Source: Comamonadaceae bacterium
GTDB lineage: Bacteria > Pseudomonadota > Gammaproteobacteria > Burkholderiales > Burkholderiaceae_C
Length of the DNA: 55,016 nucleotides
Direction of reading: 5' to 3'
NCBI GenBank assembly: GCA_947372865.1
Contig: CANBVJ010000017.1
Span: 1-55,016 of the forward strand
Below, piece by piece: positions 45,172 through 55,016 of this stretch (position 1 is the stretch's first letter; every line of letters begins with the position of its first letter). The notes under the pieces were generated by a model that saw only the letters and a list, made by a program, of their open reading frames with translations, ran no database searches and had not been told where the DNA came from. A program made the translations under genes and the position numbers.

Positions 45172-46503
45172 ATGCCCACTCACGAGTCCGCCCCCAGCCA
45201 ATTCGCCCTCCTGCGCCAGCGCCGCTTCGCGCCTTTTTTCTGGACGCAGTTTCTGGGGGCAGGCAACGACAACGTGTTCAAGTTCGCGTTTACGGTGATG
45301 GTCACCTACCAGCTCAGCGTAGGCTGGTTGCCGCCGGCCTTGGCGGGCTTGGTGATTGGGGCGCTGTTTATCCTGCCTTACGTCTTGTTTTCGGCCACCA
45401 GCGGGCAGCTGGCCGACCACTGGGAAAAGTCGCGCCTCATGCGCTTGGTCAAAAACCTGGAGATCGCCATCATGCTGTTGGCGGCCTATGGCTTTTGGGC
45501 GGGTAACGCAGGCGTTTTGCTGGGCTGCACTTTTTTGATGGGCTGCCATTCCACGTTGTTTGGGCCGGTCAAGTTTGCCTACATGCCGCAGGTGCTGCAC
45601 GAGCACGAGCTGGTGGGAGGCAACGGCATGGTGGAGATGGGCACGTTTGTAGCGATCTTGCTGGGCAATATGCTGGGCGGCTTGCTGGTGGCGCTGCCGC
45701 AAATTGGCCACACCGCAGTGGCCGTGGCCTGCGTCTTGTTGGCGTTGGTGGGGCGCTGGGCGGCGGGCCGGGTGCCGCACACGCCCCGGCTGGGGCCGCC
45801 GCTGCAGATGAACTGGAACCCGCTCACCGAGACCGCGCGCAATCTGCGACTGGCCGCACAGGACCCGGTGGTGTTTCGTTCGCTGCTGGCGATTAGCTGG
45901 ATGTGGTTTTTTGGCGCCGTGTTTTTGAGCCAATTTCCGTCGTTTGCCAAAGAGGTCTTGCACGGCGGCGAACAGGTGGCGTCCTTGCTGCTGGTGGTTT
46001 TTTCGGTGGGCATTGGCGCGGGCGCGCTTTTGTGCGAAGGCCTGAGCCGCCAAAAGGTGGAAATTGGCCTGGTGCCTTTGGGCGCCATCGGCATGAGCGC
46101 TTTTGCCGTGGATTTGTATTTTGCTTCGCGCGCGCTGCCACCCTCGGCGCTCATGGGTTTGCAGGATTTTGTGGCTGCCCCCGCGCACTGGCGGGTGATG
46201 GCGGACTTGGCCTCGTTGAGCTTGTTTACCGGCCTGTACAGCGTGCCCATGTACGCGCTCATCCAGCAACGCAGCCAGGCCAGCCACCGCGCGCGCATCA
46301 TTGCGGCCAACAATATTTTGAACGCGCTGTTCATGGCTGCCAGCTCGCTGCTGGCCGGGGCGCTGCTCGCATCCGGCGCCACCGTACCCGAGGTGTTTTT
46401 ACTCACCGGCATTGCCAACGCGGTGTTCTCGGTCTACGTGTTTGTGCGGGTGCCTGCGTATTGGCAGGGCTTTGTGGCTCTGGTGCGGGCGCGGTTGCGT
46501 TGA
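45172..46503 (+). CDS. MFS transporter, LplT-like (lysophospholipid flippase family)
   Basis: A 443-residue, roughly 12-helix transporter. The start FWTQFLGAGNDNVFKFAFTVMVTY and the loop SGQLADHWEKSRLMRLVKNLE match the LplT branch of the major facilitator superfamily, which moves lysophospholipids inward for re-acylation. The acyltransferase/acyl-ACP synthetase (Aas) that often accompanies it is not fused or adjacent. The ATG at 45172 is chosen because upstream in-frame sequence lacks family features. Confidence 0.82.
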   Translation: MPTHESAPSQFALLRQRRFAPFFWTQFLGAGNDNVFKFAFTVMVTYQLSVGWLPPALAGLVIGALFILPYVLFSATSGQLADHWEKSRLMRLVKNLEIAIMLLAAYGFWAGNAGVLLGCTFLMGCHSTLFGPVKFAYMPQVLHEHELVGGNGMVEMGTFVAILLGNMLGGLLVALPQIGHTAVAVACVLLALVGRWAAGRVPHTPRLGPPLQMNWNPLTETARNLRLAAQDPVVFRSLLAISWMWFFGAVFLSQFPSFAKEVLHGGEQVASLLLVVFSVGIGAGALLCEGLSRQKVEIGLVPLGAIGMSAFAVDLYFASRALPPSALMGLQDFVAAPAHWRVMADLASLSLFTGLYSVPMYALIQQRSQASHRARIIAANNILNALFMAASSLLAGALLASGATVPEVFLLTGIANAVFSVYVFVRVPAYWQGFVALVRARLR

Positions 46504-46679
46504 TGAGAAGTTCCCCAAAATTGTTGTTCTTCAATCCCGCCTTAAACCTCCTCCCATGCTCCAAGACCTCAAAGCAATTCTTTGGATATAGACTGACAAG
46601 TCTTCGTGCCAATTGAAGAGTTCGCCAACTTGTGTTGCTGCAAAGCATCGGGGTTTAGTCAGTACTATTTTTCTTTGTT

Positions 46680-47441
46680 ATGAATTTTTCCAAATTTTTC
46701 TCGCTCCTTGTTTGCAGCGTTTTGCTTTTAACGAGTGTCACCGTTTGCAGTGCCTGGGGACAGGCCGTCGTCCCCGCTGCGATGACCGACAGTAGTCCTT
46801 ACGGCCTGGCCGCCCTGTGGAGCGGCTCCGACCTGGTGGCCAAAGCCGTGCTCGTGCTTTTGCTCATCATGAGCGCGGGTAGCTGGTACATCCTAGTGGT
46901 CAAAGTGCTCGAACAAGCCAAGATGGCCAAACAAGCCCGCGCCGCCCAGGCTTTTTGGAGCGCCAAGACCGTGGCCGAAGGCACCCTGGCGCTGGAGTCT
47001 GACAGCCCTTTTCGGTTCATGGCCGATGCTGCCAACAACGCCGTCCAAAAGCACGACGGCCTGATGGGCCACATTCCGGTCAACGATTGGCTGGCCATGG
47101 GCATACAGCGCGCGGTGGACCGCATCAACAGCAACGCCCAAGGCGGCTTGGCCTTCTTGGCCACTGTGGGCTCGATTTCCCCGTTTGTGGGCCTGTTTGG
47201 CACGGTCTGGGGCATCTACCACGCGCTCACTGCCATTGGCATCTCGGGTCAGGCGTCCATTGACAAGGTGGCCGGCCCCGTGGGCGAGGCGCTCATCATG
47301 ACTGCCATCGGCCTGGCCGTGGCTGTGCCTGCGGTGCTGGCCTATAACTGGCTGGTGCGGCGCAACAAGGCCGTGATGGACGAGGTGCGCGCCTTTGGCA
47401 GCGACCTGCACGCCGTGGTGCTGGGCACCATCAAGGCCTGA
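46680..47441 (+). CDS. exbB: ExbB-like proton channel subunit of the TonB system
   Basis: A 253-residue ExbB. A hydrophobic, signal-like extension (about 5-28) comes before the usual three-helix body, as in the long ExbB form of Pseudomonas and Burkholderiales. Motifs GLAFLATVGSISPFVGLFGTVWGIYHAL and IMTAIGLAVAVPAVLAYNWL are read in the second and third helices. It opens the exbB-exbD-exbD-tonB operon; 176 bases upstream hold no gene and no clear Fur box. Confidence 0.94.
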   Translation: MNFSKFFSLLVCSVLLLTSVTVCSAWGQAVVPAAMTDSSPYGLAALWSGSDLVAKAVLVLLLIMSAGSWYILVVKVLEQAKMAKQARAAQAFWSAKTVAEGTLALESDSPFRFMADAANNAVQKHDGLMGHIPVNDWLAMGIQRAVDRINSNAQGGLAFLATVGSISPFVGLFGTVWGIYHALTAIGISGQASIDKVAGPVGEALIMTAIGLAVAVPAVLAYNWLVRRNKAVMDEVRAFGSDLHAVVLGTIKA

Positions 47442-47460
47442 AGCCTCGCCGGTAGCCACC

Positions 47461-47889
47461 ATGTCCATGCAAGTAGGCCCCAGCGCCGAGGGCGACGACG
47501 CCGTCATGTCGGCCATCAACACCACGCCCCTGGTGGACGTGATGCTGGTGCTCTTGATCATCTTCCTGATCACGATCCCGGTGGTCACCACCTCCATTCC
47601 CGTGGTGCTGCCCAAAGAAAGGGTGGAAGTGCGCGAAACCAAGCCCGAGAACATCATCATCTCGGTGGACAAGGACAGCAAGGTGTTTTGGTATGACAGC
47701 CGTGTGGACAGCGTGGACGCTCTGGTTGAGAAACTCAAAAAAGTAGCAGCCTTAAAGCCCCAGCCCGAAGTCCAGGTGCGCGGCGACATGGCCGCGCGCT
47801 ACGAGGGCGTGGGCAAAGTGCTGCTGGCCTGCCAGCGCGCAGGCATTGTCAAAGTCGCCTTCATTACCGAGCCCCCGGCGCTGAACTGA
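47461..47889 (+). CDS. exbD: ExbD, first copy
   Basis: A 142-residue ExbD with the membrane segment INTTPLVDVMLVLLIIFLIT (about 20-39), where the aspartate D27 or so is the proton-carrying residue, and a periplasmic domain after it. The ATG at 47461 follows exbB by 19 bases. An in-frame upstream ATG at 47395 lies inside exbB and is unlikely. Confidence 0.93.
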   Translation: MSMQVGPSAEGDDAVMSAINTTPLVDVMLVLLIIFLITIPVVTTSIPVVLPKERVEVRETKPENIIISVDKDSKVFWYDSRVDSVDALVEKLKKVAALKPQPEVQVRGDMAARYEGVGKVLLACQRAGIVKVAFITEPPALN

Positions 47890-47924
47890 GCGCTGGCGCC
47901 CGAACAACAAAAACAAAATCCCCC

Positions 47925-48353
47925 ATGGCCATCAAGCTAGGAAACAGCAGCGGCTCCGACGAGCCCGAGGTGATGATGGAGATCAACACCACGCCGCTGA
48001 TCGACGTGATGCTGGTGCTCTTGGTCATGCTGATCATCACCATTCCCATCCAGTTGCATTCGGTGAACCTGGAAATGCCGGTGGGCGCGCCGCCGACCAC
48101 GCAGGTCAAGCCGGAAAAAATCCAGATCGACATTGATGCGAGTAGCGTCGTCTATTGGCAGGGCGTGGTGGTGTCGCCCGAGGAGCTGGACGCCAAGATG
48201 AAGGCCATCAGCCAGCAAAGCAGCCAGAGCGAGGTGCATATTCGCCCCAACAAAGACGCGCGCTACGCCGTGTTCGCCAATGTGTTGTCTAGCAGCAGGC
48301 GCGTGGGCTTGACCAAGATCGCCGTAATTGGCGCGGAGCAGTTTGTCCAATGA
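47925..48353 (+). CDS. exbD: ExbD, second copy
   Basis: Another 142-residue ExbD, clearly different from the first in sequence but with the same key segment, INTTPLIDVMLVLLVMLIIT, and the periplasmic domain. Operons with two ExbD genes are known in Xanthomonas, where the second is dispensable for iron uptake but needed for other functions. It is 35 bases downstream of the first copy and overlaps tonB by four bases. Confidence 0.92.
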   Translation: MAIKLGNSSGSDEPEVMMEINTTPLIDVMLVLLVMLIITIPIQLHSVNLEMPVGAPPTTQVKPEKIQIDIDASSVVYWQGVVVSPEELDAKMKAISQQSSQSEVHIRPNKDARYAVFANVLSSSRRVGLTKIAVIGAEQFVQ

Positions 48354-49039
48354 ACGCGGTTTTGGGCCCCACCACCTACGGCACGCACGATCCCAGCAGC
48401 CGCATTAAAGGCATCGTGGTCGTGGTGGCGCTCCATGTGCTGATTGGCTACGCACTGGTCTCGGGCATGGCGCGCAAGGGTCTGGACTTGGTCAAAAAGC
48501 CGCTCGAAGCGGTGGTGATTCAGGAAGTGATGATTCCGCCGCCTCCACCCCCACCACCGCCCAAAAAAGCCGAGCCGCCCAAGGATCTGCCCAAAGTGCA
48601 GGCGCCGCCACCGCCCTTTGTGCCGCCGCCGGATGTGGCGCCGCCTGTGACCAGCACCGCGCCCGCGATCATTGCAACACCAACACCAACACCAACTCCG
48701 CCTCCCGCGCCTGCCATGATTGCACCACCGCCGCCACCTGCAGCGCCCGCCGCTGCAGCGCCTGCGCCGGTGGCCGCTGGCCCCAAGCGTGCCTCAATCG
48801 GCGTGGCCTGTCCCACCCAGGTTGCACCCGAGATGCCACGCCGGGCCATCCAAGACGGCACCGAGGGCGTGGTCAAGGCGCAGATTCTGATCAAAAACGG
48901 GGTGGTGCAGGAAGTCACCATCCTGTCGGGGCCGCGTGTGTTTCATGCGGCGGTCAAGAGCGCGATTGCGCAGTACAAATGCGTGGCCGACGGGCCAGAG
49001 GTGCTGGCCACGCAAGAGTTCAGCTTCAAGCTGGACTGA
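48350..49039 (+). CDS. tonB: TonB energy transducer
   Basis: A 229-residue TonB. One N-terminal membrane helix (about 21-38) is followed by a long Pro-rich periplasmic spacer (PPPPPPPPP and Pro-Thr repeats, about 58-143) and a C-terminal TonB domain (about 150-229; EGVVKAQILIKNGVVQEVTI). It contacts TonB boxes of outer-membrane receptors. The start overlaps the second exbD (ATGA). No TonB-dependent receptor gene is in the window. Confidence 0.94.
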   Translation: MNAVLGPTTYGTHDPSSRIKGIVVVVALHVLIGYALVSGMARKGLDLVKKPLEAVVIQEVMIPPPPPPPPPKKAEPPKDLPKVQAPPPPFVPPPDVAPPVTSTAPAIIATPTPTPTPPPAPAMIAPPPPPAAPAAAAPAPVAAGPKRASIGVACPTQVAPEMPRRAIQDGTEGVVKAQILIKNGVVQEVTILSGPRVFHAAVKSAIAQYKCVADGPEVLATQEFSFKLD

Positions 49040-49046
49040 ACCCCCA

Positions 49047-49067
49047 CCCGGCGCATTGCGCGCCGGG
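49047..49067. terminator. GC-rich hairpin between convergent tonB and trxB
   Basis: CCCGGCGC pairs with GCGCCGGG around a short loop. No T run follows on either strand, so terminator function is uncertain. Confidence 0.35.
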
Positions 49068-49085
49068 GAGCTTGGCGCTACGCGC

Positions 49086-50054
<969 letters not shown>

Positions 50055-50064
50055 TCACATGGGG

Positions 50065-50083
50065 CCGAATGCCAGGCATTCGG
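50065..50083. promoter_or_regulatory. Perfect 9-1-9 inverted repeat between trxB and ftsK
   Basis: CCGAATGCC-A-GGCATTCGG, 29 bases upstream of the trxB ATG and about 225 bases before ftsK. It may be an operator or form a hairpin in the trxB leader. I do not recognise a matching regulator. Confidence 0.5.
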
Positions 50084-50308
50084 TGCAATAGGGCTGGGGC
50101 TGCTGGTGCTTTTGAAAAGACCCAAGCAAGAGGCGCCTCGGGAATCCGTTGGTGCTATTTTAAGAAGGCCGCGCATCCCATTTTGCCCTCAGGTGTTTGC
50201 GCTGCCCTGCCGGGGCGGCAGGGGCTGGGGGCGCCTGGGCCTGGGGTGCGGTAAGCTTCCACCCCATCGGGCGTCTGGCTCTGCCCAGAAGCCGCTGCAC
50301 TTTACGAC

Positions 50309-52729
50309 ATGACCTATTCGCTGCACACCCTCCACGCCAAAACCTTTGAGCCGCCCCCCGCCCCCACAGGCTGGGCCCGGTTTGCCACTGAAATTGCCAT
50401 CGTTGTCGGGTTTGTTGCCCTGGCTTTTGCGATGCTGGCGCTGACCAGCTATTCCAGCCAAGACGCGGCCTGGACCACCTCGGGCACGGGCGCTGCGCCC
50501 CTGAACCATGCGGGCCGCGCGGGTGCCTTGTTGGCCGATTTGGCGTATTTTTTCTTGGGCTACTCGGTCTGGTGGTTGTTGGCGGTGGCGCTGCGGGCCT
50601 GGGGGGCACTGGTGGCGCTGCGCTGGGGTACACCTGAGGTGGCGCCCGGCGTGCAAGACGCCGACGCACCCCAGACCAACCCACGGCCTTACCAGCGCGC
50701 TTTGTTTTGGATAGGTTTGCTGGTGCTGCTGTGCGCAAGTGCCACGCTGGAATGGACCCGCTTGTACCGCATGGAAGCGCACATGCCTGGCCACAGCGGC
50801 GGCGTGCTGGGCTATTTGCTGGGCGCCAGCAGCGTGCGTTGGCTGGGCTTTTCGGGCTCGGGTCTGATTGCCATTGCGCTCGGGCTTTTGGGTGCGGGCT
50901 GGGCATTTCGCTTTTCCTGGCTGCGCGCGGCCGAAGGCGTGGGTGCCTGGATTGATGGGCGCTGGGAACGTTTGCGCGCGCGCCGCGAAATCGCGCAAGA
51001 CATGGAGTTGGGCCAACAAGCCGTGCGCGAGCGCGAGGTGGTGTTTGCCGAGCCGCTGATGGACGTGGCGCCCGGCGAGGTGGCCGAGGCACCATTCACT
51101 CCTTTGACGCCGTCTTCGCCATCAACGCAGTTCGCTCCCTACGTGCCACAGGAGCCGCGCGTGGTGATTGAGCCGCACGTCGTGGAAGTGCAGCCCAGCA
51201 CCCGCGTGGTCAAAGAGCGGCAAAAGCCGTTGTTCTCGGAAATGCCCGACAGCAAGCTGCCCCAGGTGGCGCTGCTGGACGAGGCGCTGTTGCGGCAAGA
51301 AACCGTGTCGCCCGAGACGCTGGAGATGACCAGCCGCATGATCGAGAAAAAGCTCAAGGACTTTGGCGTGGAAGTGCGCGTGGTGCTGGCCCAGCCCGGC
51401 CCGGTGATTACGCGCTACGAGATTGAGCCGGCCACCGGCGTCAAGGGGTCACAGATTGTGGGCCTGGCCAAGGATTTGGCGCGTAGTTTGAGCTTGGTTT
51501 CCATTCGCGTGGTGGAGACTATTCCCGGCAAAAACTACATGGCGCTGGAGTTGCCCAACGCCAAGCGCCAGTCGATCCGCCTGTCCGAGATTTTGGGCTC
51601 GCAGGTCTACCACGACGCCAAGTCCATGCTGACCATGGGCCTGGGCAAGGACATTATTGGTAACCCCATCGTGGCCGATCTGGCCAAGATGCCCCACGTG
51701 CTGGTGGCGGGTACCACCGGTTCGGGCAAGTCGGTGGGTATCAATGCCATGATTTTGAGCCTTTTGTACAAGGCCGAGGCGCGCGATGTACGGCTGCTGA
51801 TGATCGACCCCAAGATGCTGGAAATGAGCGTCTACGAAGGCATTCCGCACCTGCTGGCCCCCGTGGTGACCGACATGCGCCAGGCCGCCCACGGCCTGAA
51901 CTGGTGCGTGGCCGAGATGGAAAAGCGCTACAAGCTGATGAGCAAAATGGGTGTGCGCAATCTGGCAGGCTTTAACGCCAAGCTCGACGAGGCAACGGCC
52001 AACGGCACCTTTATCTACAACCCCTTTAGCCTGACGCCCGAAGACCCCGAGCCGCTGCAGCGCCTGCCGCACATCGTGGTGGTGATTGACGAGCTGGCCG
52101 ATTTGATGATGGTGGTGGGCAAAAAGATCGAAGAGCTGATCGCCCGCCTGGCCCAAAAAGCCCGCGCCGCCGGTATCCACCTGATCTTGGCCACCCAGCG
52201 CCCCAGCGTGGACGTGATTACCGGCCTGATCAAGGCCAATATCCCTACGCGTATTGCCTTTCAGGTGAGCAGCAAGATTGACAGCCGCACCATCCTCGAC
52301 CAAATGGGCGCCGAGGCGCTCTTGGGCATGGGCGACATGTTGTACATGCCCAGTGGCACCGGCCTGCCGATCCGCGTGCACGGCGCTTTTGTGAGCGACG
52401 AAGAAGTGCACCGGGTGGTGAAATATCTGAAAGAGCAGGGCGGCGAACCCAATTACGTCGAAGGCCTGTTGGAGGGCGGCACCGTGGACGGTGACGACGG
52501 CGACGGCACCTTTGGCGACACCGGTGGCGAAAAAGACGCGCTCTACGACCAGGCGGTAGAAGTGGTGCTGAAAAACCGCAAGGCCAGCATCTCGCTGGTG
52601 CAGCGCCACCTGAAAATTGGCTACAACCGCGCCGCGCGCCTGGTGGAAGACATGGAAAAAGCCGGCTTGGTCAGCGCCATGAGCGGCAGCGGCCAGCGCG
52701 ACATCCTGGTGCCCGCGCGCGCCGAATGA
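50309..52729 (+). CDS. ftsK: DNA translocase FtsK
   Basis: FtsK pumps chromosome ends through the division septum and activates XerCD at dif. The 806-residue protein has four N-terminal membrane helices (about 25-210), a fairly short linker (about 220-310), the motor domain with Walker [14 protein letters not shown] (near 470) and [10 protein letters not shown] (near 590), and the C-terminal gamma domain (about 740-806; [29 protein letters not shown] in parts) that reads KOPS sites. Its stop overlaps the lolA start. Confidence 0.97.
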   Translation: MTYSLHTLHAKTFEPPPAPTGWARFATEIAIVVGFVALAFAMLALTSYSSQDAAWTTSGTGAAPLNHAGRAGALLADLAYFFLGYSVWWLLAVALRAWGALVALRWGTPEVAPGVQDADAPQTNPRPYQRALFWIGLLVLLCASATLEWTRLYRMEAHMPGHSGGVLGYLLGASSVRWLGFSGSGLIAIALGLLGAGWAFRFSWLRAAEGVGAWIDGRWERLRARREIAQDMELGQQAVREREVVFAEPLMDVAPGEVAEAPFTPLTPSSPSTQFAPYVPQEPRVVIEPHVVEVQPSTRVVKERQKPLFSEMPDSKLPQVALLDEALLRQETVSPETLEMTSRMIEKKLKDFGVEVRVVLAQPGPVITRYEIEPATGVKGSQIVGLAKDLARSLSLVSIRVVETIPGKNYMALELPNAKRQSIRLSEILGSQVYHDAKSMLTMGLGKDIIGNPIVADLAKMPHVLVAGTTGSGKSVGINAMILSLLYKAEARDVRLLMIDPKMLEMSVYEGIPHLLAPVVTDMRQAAHGLNWCVAEMEKRYKLMSKMGVRNLAGFNAKLDEATANGTFIYNPFSLTPEDPEPLQRLPHIVVVIDELADLMMVVGKKIEELIARLAQKARAAGIHLILATQRPSVDVITGLIKANIPTRIAFQVSSKIDSRTILDQMGAEALLGMGDMLYMPSGTGLPIRVHGAFVSDEEVHRVVKYLKEQGGEPNYVEGLLEGGTVDGDDGDGTFGDTGGEKDALYDQAVEVVLKNRKASISLVQRHLKIGYNRAARLVEDMEKAGLVSAMSGSGQRDILVPARAE

Positions 52730-53379
52730 TGCGCATGAGCCTTATTTCCCTCAAAACAGCTTGGGCCTTGGCTGCTGCGGTGCTGGCCAGCGTGGCGCAG
52801 GCCGGTGGCCTGGACAGCCTGGACGCCTTTGTCAAAAACGTCAAAAGCGGCCGCGCCAGCTTTACCCAAACCGTGAACGCCCCGGCCAAAGACGGCCAGG
52901 CGGTGCGCGCCAAGGTCTCAAGCGGCAGCTTTGAGTTTGCCCGGCCCAACCGCTTCAAATTCATTTACAAAAAGCCATTTGAGCAAAGCATCGTAGCCGA
53001 CGGCCAAACCCTGTGGCTCTACGACGTGGACCTGGCCCAGGTGACAGCGCGCAACCAGGCCGCCGCTTTGGGTTCGACCCCGGCCGCCTTGATTGCCGCC
53101 GCGCCTGACCTCAAGGCCCTGCAAGCCGAATACGAACTGCGCGACGTGCCCAGCGCCGACGGCCAGGAATGGCTACAGGCCAAACCGCGCTCCAAAGACG
53201 GCAGCCTGCAAAGCGTGCGCGTCGGCTTTAAAGGCGGCATGTTGGCCACGCTGGAAATTTTGGACAGCTTTGGCCAGCGCTCGGTCTTGCAGTTCAGTGC
53301 CTTTGAGCCCAATGCCGCGCTGGACGCGGGCAGCTTTGCGTTCAAGCCGCCCGTCGGCGTGGACGTGGTCCGGCAATAA
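52726..53379 (+). CDS. lolA: Outer-membrane lipoprotein carrier protein LolA
   Basis: LolA carries lipoproteins from LolCDE across the periplasm to LolB. The 217-residue protein has a signal peptide ending near AQA (about 25) and then the LolA fold, with [30 protein letters not shown] and [20 protein letters not shown] 52726 overlaps the ftsK stop by four bases; ATG 52729 directly after is an alternative. The ftsK-lolA-rarA order is common. Confidence 0.95.
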   Translation: MMRMSLISLKTAWALAAAVLASVAQAGGLDSLDAFVKNVKSGRASFTQTVNAPAKDGQAVRAKVSSGSFEFARPNRFKFIYKKPFEQSIVADGQTLWLYDVDLAQVTARNQAAALGSTPAALIAAAPDLKALQAEYELRDVPSADGQEWLQAKPRSKDGSLQSVRVGFKGGMLATLEILDSFGQRSVLQFSAFEPNAALDAGSFAFKPPVGVDVVRQ

Positions 53380-53390
53380 AACACCGGTTT

Positions 53391-54188
53391 ATGCTGCGCC
53401 GATTCGCCCAGTGCCTGGCCATTTTTGGCCTTTTGTGGGCGTGGGCCGGTGGCGCTGTGGCCGAACCACCGTCCACCGCCATCATCGCCTTGCATGGCAA
53501 ATGGGGCAGGCCCCCGGGGCCGCTGGCAGCCGAATTGCAGGCTGCGGGCTACCAGGTGGTGTCGCCCGCCATGGCCTGGGGGCGCGACCGTTCGTACGAC
53601 GTGGATTACCCGAAGGCCTTGTTGGAGATTCGTGACGAGGTGGCCCGCCTGCGCGCCCAGGGTTTCGCCCATGTAGTCCTGGCCGGTCACAGTCTGGGCG
53701 CCAACGCGGCGCTGGCCTACGCCGCGACCCATGGCGATGTCGATGCTCTGATGATCTATGCCCCCGGCCATGTGCCCGAATATCTGTTTCGCAATGGGGG
53801 CACGGCCACTACGGTACACAAGGCCCGCACGCTGGTGCAAGCCGGGCAGGGCGATGCGCGGGACTTCGAGTTCACCGACTTCAACAGCGGCAACCGCCGT
53901 CGCCAACTGGTGGTCACGCCCTCGGTTTACTTGTCGTATTACGAGCCCGAGGGCTTGGCCAATATGTCCGCGTCAGCCAAACGCGTGCGCAAGGCAATAC
54001 CGGTGTTTTATGCCGGCACCACCCAAGACGCAATTACCCGCTGGGGCAATGGCGCCGAGTATGTGTTTGCCCAGTTACCGCCCCACCCGCAAAGCGTGTA
54101 CTTCGAGAGCCGGGCTTCGCATATGGAGGTGCCGCAGGACACGGCAGCGCGTAGCCTGGAGTTTTTGAAAGCGCTGGCGCTGCCCTGA
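53391..54188 (+). CDS. Periplasmic alpha/beta hydrolase
   Basis: A 265-residue protein with a signal peptide (MLRRFAQCLAIFGLLWAWAG, cleavage near AVA) and an alpha/beta-hydrolase core: IALHGKWGRP as oxyanion region, AGHSLGANAAL with the nucleophile serine (about residue 99), and a histidine in SRASHMEVPQ near residue 245. The substrate is unknown. It is inserted between lolA (11 bases upstream) and rarA. Confidence 0.85.
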   Translation: MLRRFAQCLAIFGLLWAWAGGAVAEPPSTAIIALHGKWGRPPGPLAAELQAAGYQVVSPAMAWGRDRSYDVDYPKALLEIRDEVARLRAQGFAHVVLAGHSLGANAALAYAATHGDVDALMIYAPGHVPEYLFRNGGTATTVHKARTLVQAGQGDARDFEFTDFNSGNRRRQLVVTPSVYLSYYEPEGLANMSASAKRVRKAIPVFYAGTTQDAITRWGNGAEYVFAQLPPHPQSVYFESRASHMEVPQDTAARSLEFLKALALP

Positions 54189-54259
54189 TGGGGCAGGCCT
54201 GCACGCTAGCCCACGCCCGGCGCCCCCTACACTGAGGCACCTTATTTCCCGCCCACTGC

Positions 54260-55016
54260 ATGTCCGACCTTTTTCAGTCCAAACCCACGCCACCCTTGGC
54301 CGAAGCGCTGCGCCCGAAAACGCTGGCCGAGGTAATAGGCCAAAGCGACTTGCTAGGCCCAGGCAAGCCGCTGCAGCTCGCCTTCGCCTCAGGCAAGCCG
54401 CATTCCATGATCTTGTGGGGCCCGCCGGGCGTAGGTAAAACCACGCTAGCGCGGCTGACGGCGCAAAGCTTTGACTGCCAGTTCATCGCCCTGTCGGCGG
54501 TGTTCTCCGGCGTCAAAGACATCCGCGCAGCCATGGAACAGGCGCAGGCCCATCTGGCGCAGGGCCAGCACACGATTTTGTTTGTGGACGAGATCCACCG
54601 CTTTAACAAGTCACAGCAAGACGCGCTCTTGCCCTATGCCGAGTCGGGCTTGGTCACGCTGATTGGCGCCACCACCGAGAACCCGTCGTTTGAGGTCAAC
54701 TCCGCGCTCTTGTCGCGCGCGCAGGTCTATGTGCTCAAGTCGCTTACCGACGACGAACTGCGCCTGCTGCTGGCGCGTGCGCAAGACAAAGTGCTGGGGC
54801 ATTTGCAGTTTGACGAACGCGCTATCTCTACCCTGGTGGGTTACGCCGACGGCGACGCCCGGCGCCTGCTCAACCTGCTGGAGCAGTGCAACACGGCAGC
54901 GGGCGCGGCGGGCGTCAGCCACATTGACGCGGCCTTTATCGAAAACGCCCTGGCCATCAACGCCAAGCGCTTTGACAAAGGCGGCGACAACTTTTACGAC
55001 CAGATTTCGGCCCTGC
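54260..55016 (+). CDS. rarA: Replication-associated recombination protein A (cut by window edge)
   Basis: RarA (MgsA) is an AAA+ ATPase related to clamp loaders that acts at stalled replication forks. The visible 252 residues show LAEALRPKTLAEVIGQ, Walker A GPPGVGKTT (about 53-61), Walker B FVDEIHRFNKSQQDALLP, sensor 1 IGATTENPSF and NAKRFDKGGDNFYDQISAL. The C-terminal part is beyond the window. The ATG at 54260 is 71 bases after the hydrolase stop. Confidence 0.95.
   Translation, partial: MSDLFQSKPTPPLAEALRPKTLAEVIGQSDLLGPGKPLQLAFASGKPHSMILWGPPGVGKTTLARLTAQSFDCQFIALSAVFSGVKDIRAAMEQAQAHLAQGQHTILFVDEIHRFNKSQQDALLPYAESGLVTLIGATTENPSFEVNSALLSRAQVYVLKSLTDDELRLLLARAQDKVLGHLQFDERAISTLVGYADGDARRLLNLLEQCNTAAGAAGVSHIDAAFIENALAINAKRFDKGGDNFYDQISAL

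Noticed and set aside
46504..46679. Fur box upstream of the TonB operon
   Set aside because: No sequence close to the 19-bp Fur consensus was found in the 176 bases before exbB.
48670..48710. ACACCA-type short repeat that looks like a microsatellite
   Set aside because: It encodes the Pro/Thr-rich spacer of TonB and is explained by the protein sequence.

Overview
This is a GC-rich window with the gene order and protein content of a betaproteobacterium, most likely a member of the Burkholderiales (Comamonadaceae, in the neighbourhood of Rhodoferax, Polaromonas or Acidovorax). The evidence is the exbB-exbD-lpxK-Trm112-kdsB chain, the ftsK-lolA-rarA chain next to trxB, a Bug-type solute-binding protein, and -10 boxes of the TAGAAT/GATAAT type. 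No rRNA gene, tRNA gene, complete insertion sequence, prophage or CRISPR array was seen. The window starts inside kdsB and ends inside rarA.

Layout. 1-2542 (minus): an ExbB/ExbD energiser followed by lipid A kinase lpxK, a Trm112-like protein and kdsB, tightly overlapping. 2683-16308: housekeeping genes (xseA, sodB, cytochrome c, ilvD, glnS, uppP, mutS) mixed with less known ones: an M50-like membrane protease, a DUF2306-like membrane protein, an orphan Anbu (bacterial proteasome homologue) and two unknown proteins. 16460-19146: a secreted subtilase with a GlyGly-CTERM-like tail, translationally coupled to a rhomboid protease of the rhombosortase type. 19161-22973 (minus): a DUF4382 lipoprotein and a P2-type cation ATPase. 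23193-28379: a four-gene catabolic unit (quinone reductase, BKACE, TauD/TfdA dioxygenase, Bug binding protein) divergent from an AraC regulator, with a tandem operator-like repeat between them. 28376-40849: an iron-sulfur protein, a saccharopine-dehydrogenase-like enzyme, dinG, a Tat-exported transglutaminase-like protein, an RluA-family synthase, trmB, a methyltransferase, gluQ, a renalase-like oxidoreductase, a divergent LysR/pirin pair and a WrbA-like flavoprotein.

40850-45050 is the one clearly accessory stretch. It holds over 600 bases without a gene, then two secreted peptidase genes (M15 type with a peptidoglycan-binding domain, and a metzincin) broken by three single-base frameshifts, then an intact VapBC-like toxin-antitoxin pair. 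From 45172 the window returns to core genes: an LplT-like MFS transporter, an ExbB-ExbD-ExbD-TonB operon, trxB, and the ftsK-lolA-hydrolase-rarA series.

The most interesting points are the subtilase/rhombosortase pair, the BKACE catabolic unit with its tandem operator, the broken peptidase pair, the Anbu gene without its usual partners, and several perfect dyads in leader regions. All family calls are by reading; none was confirmed by a database search.
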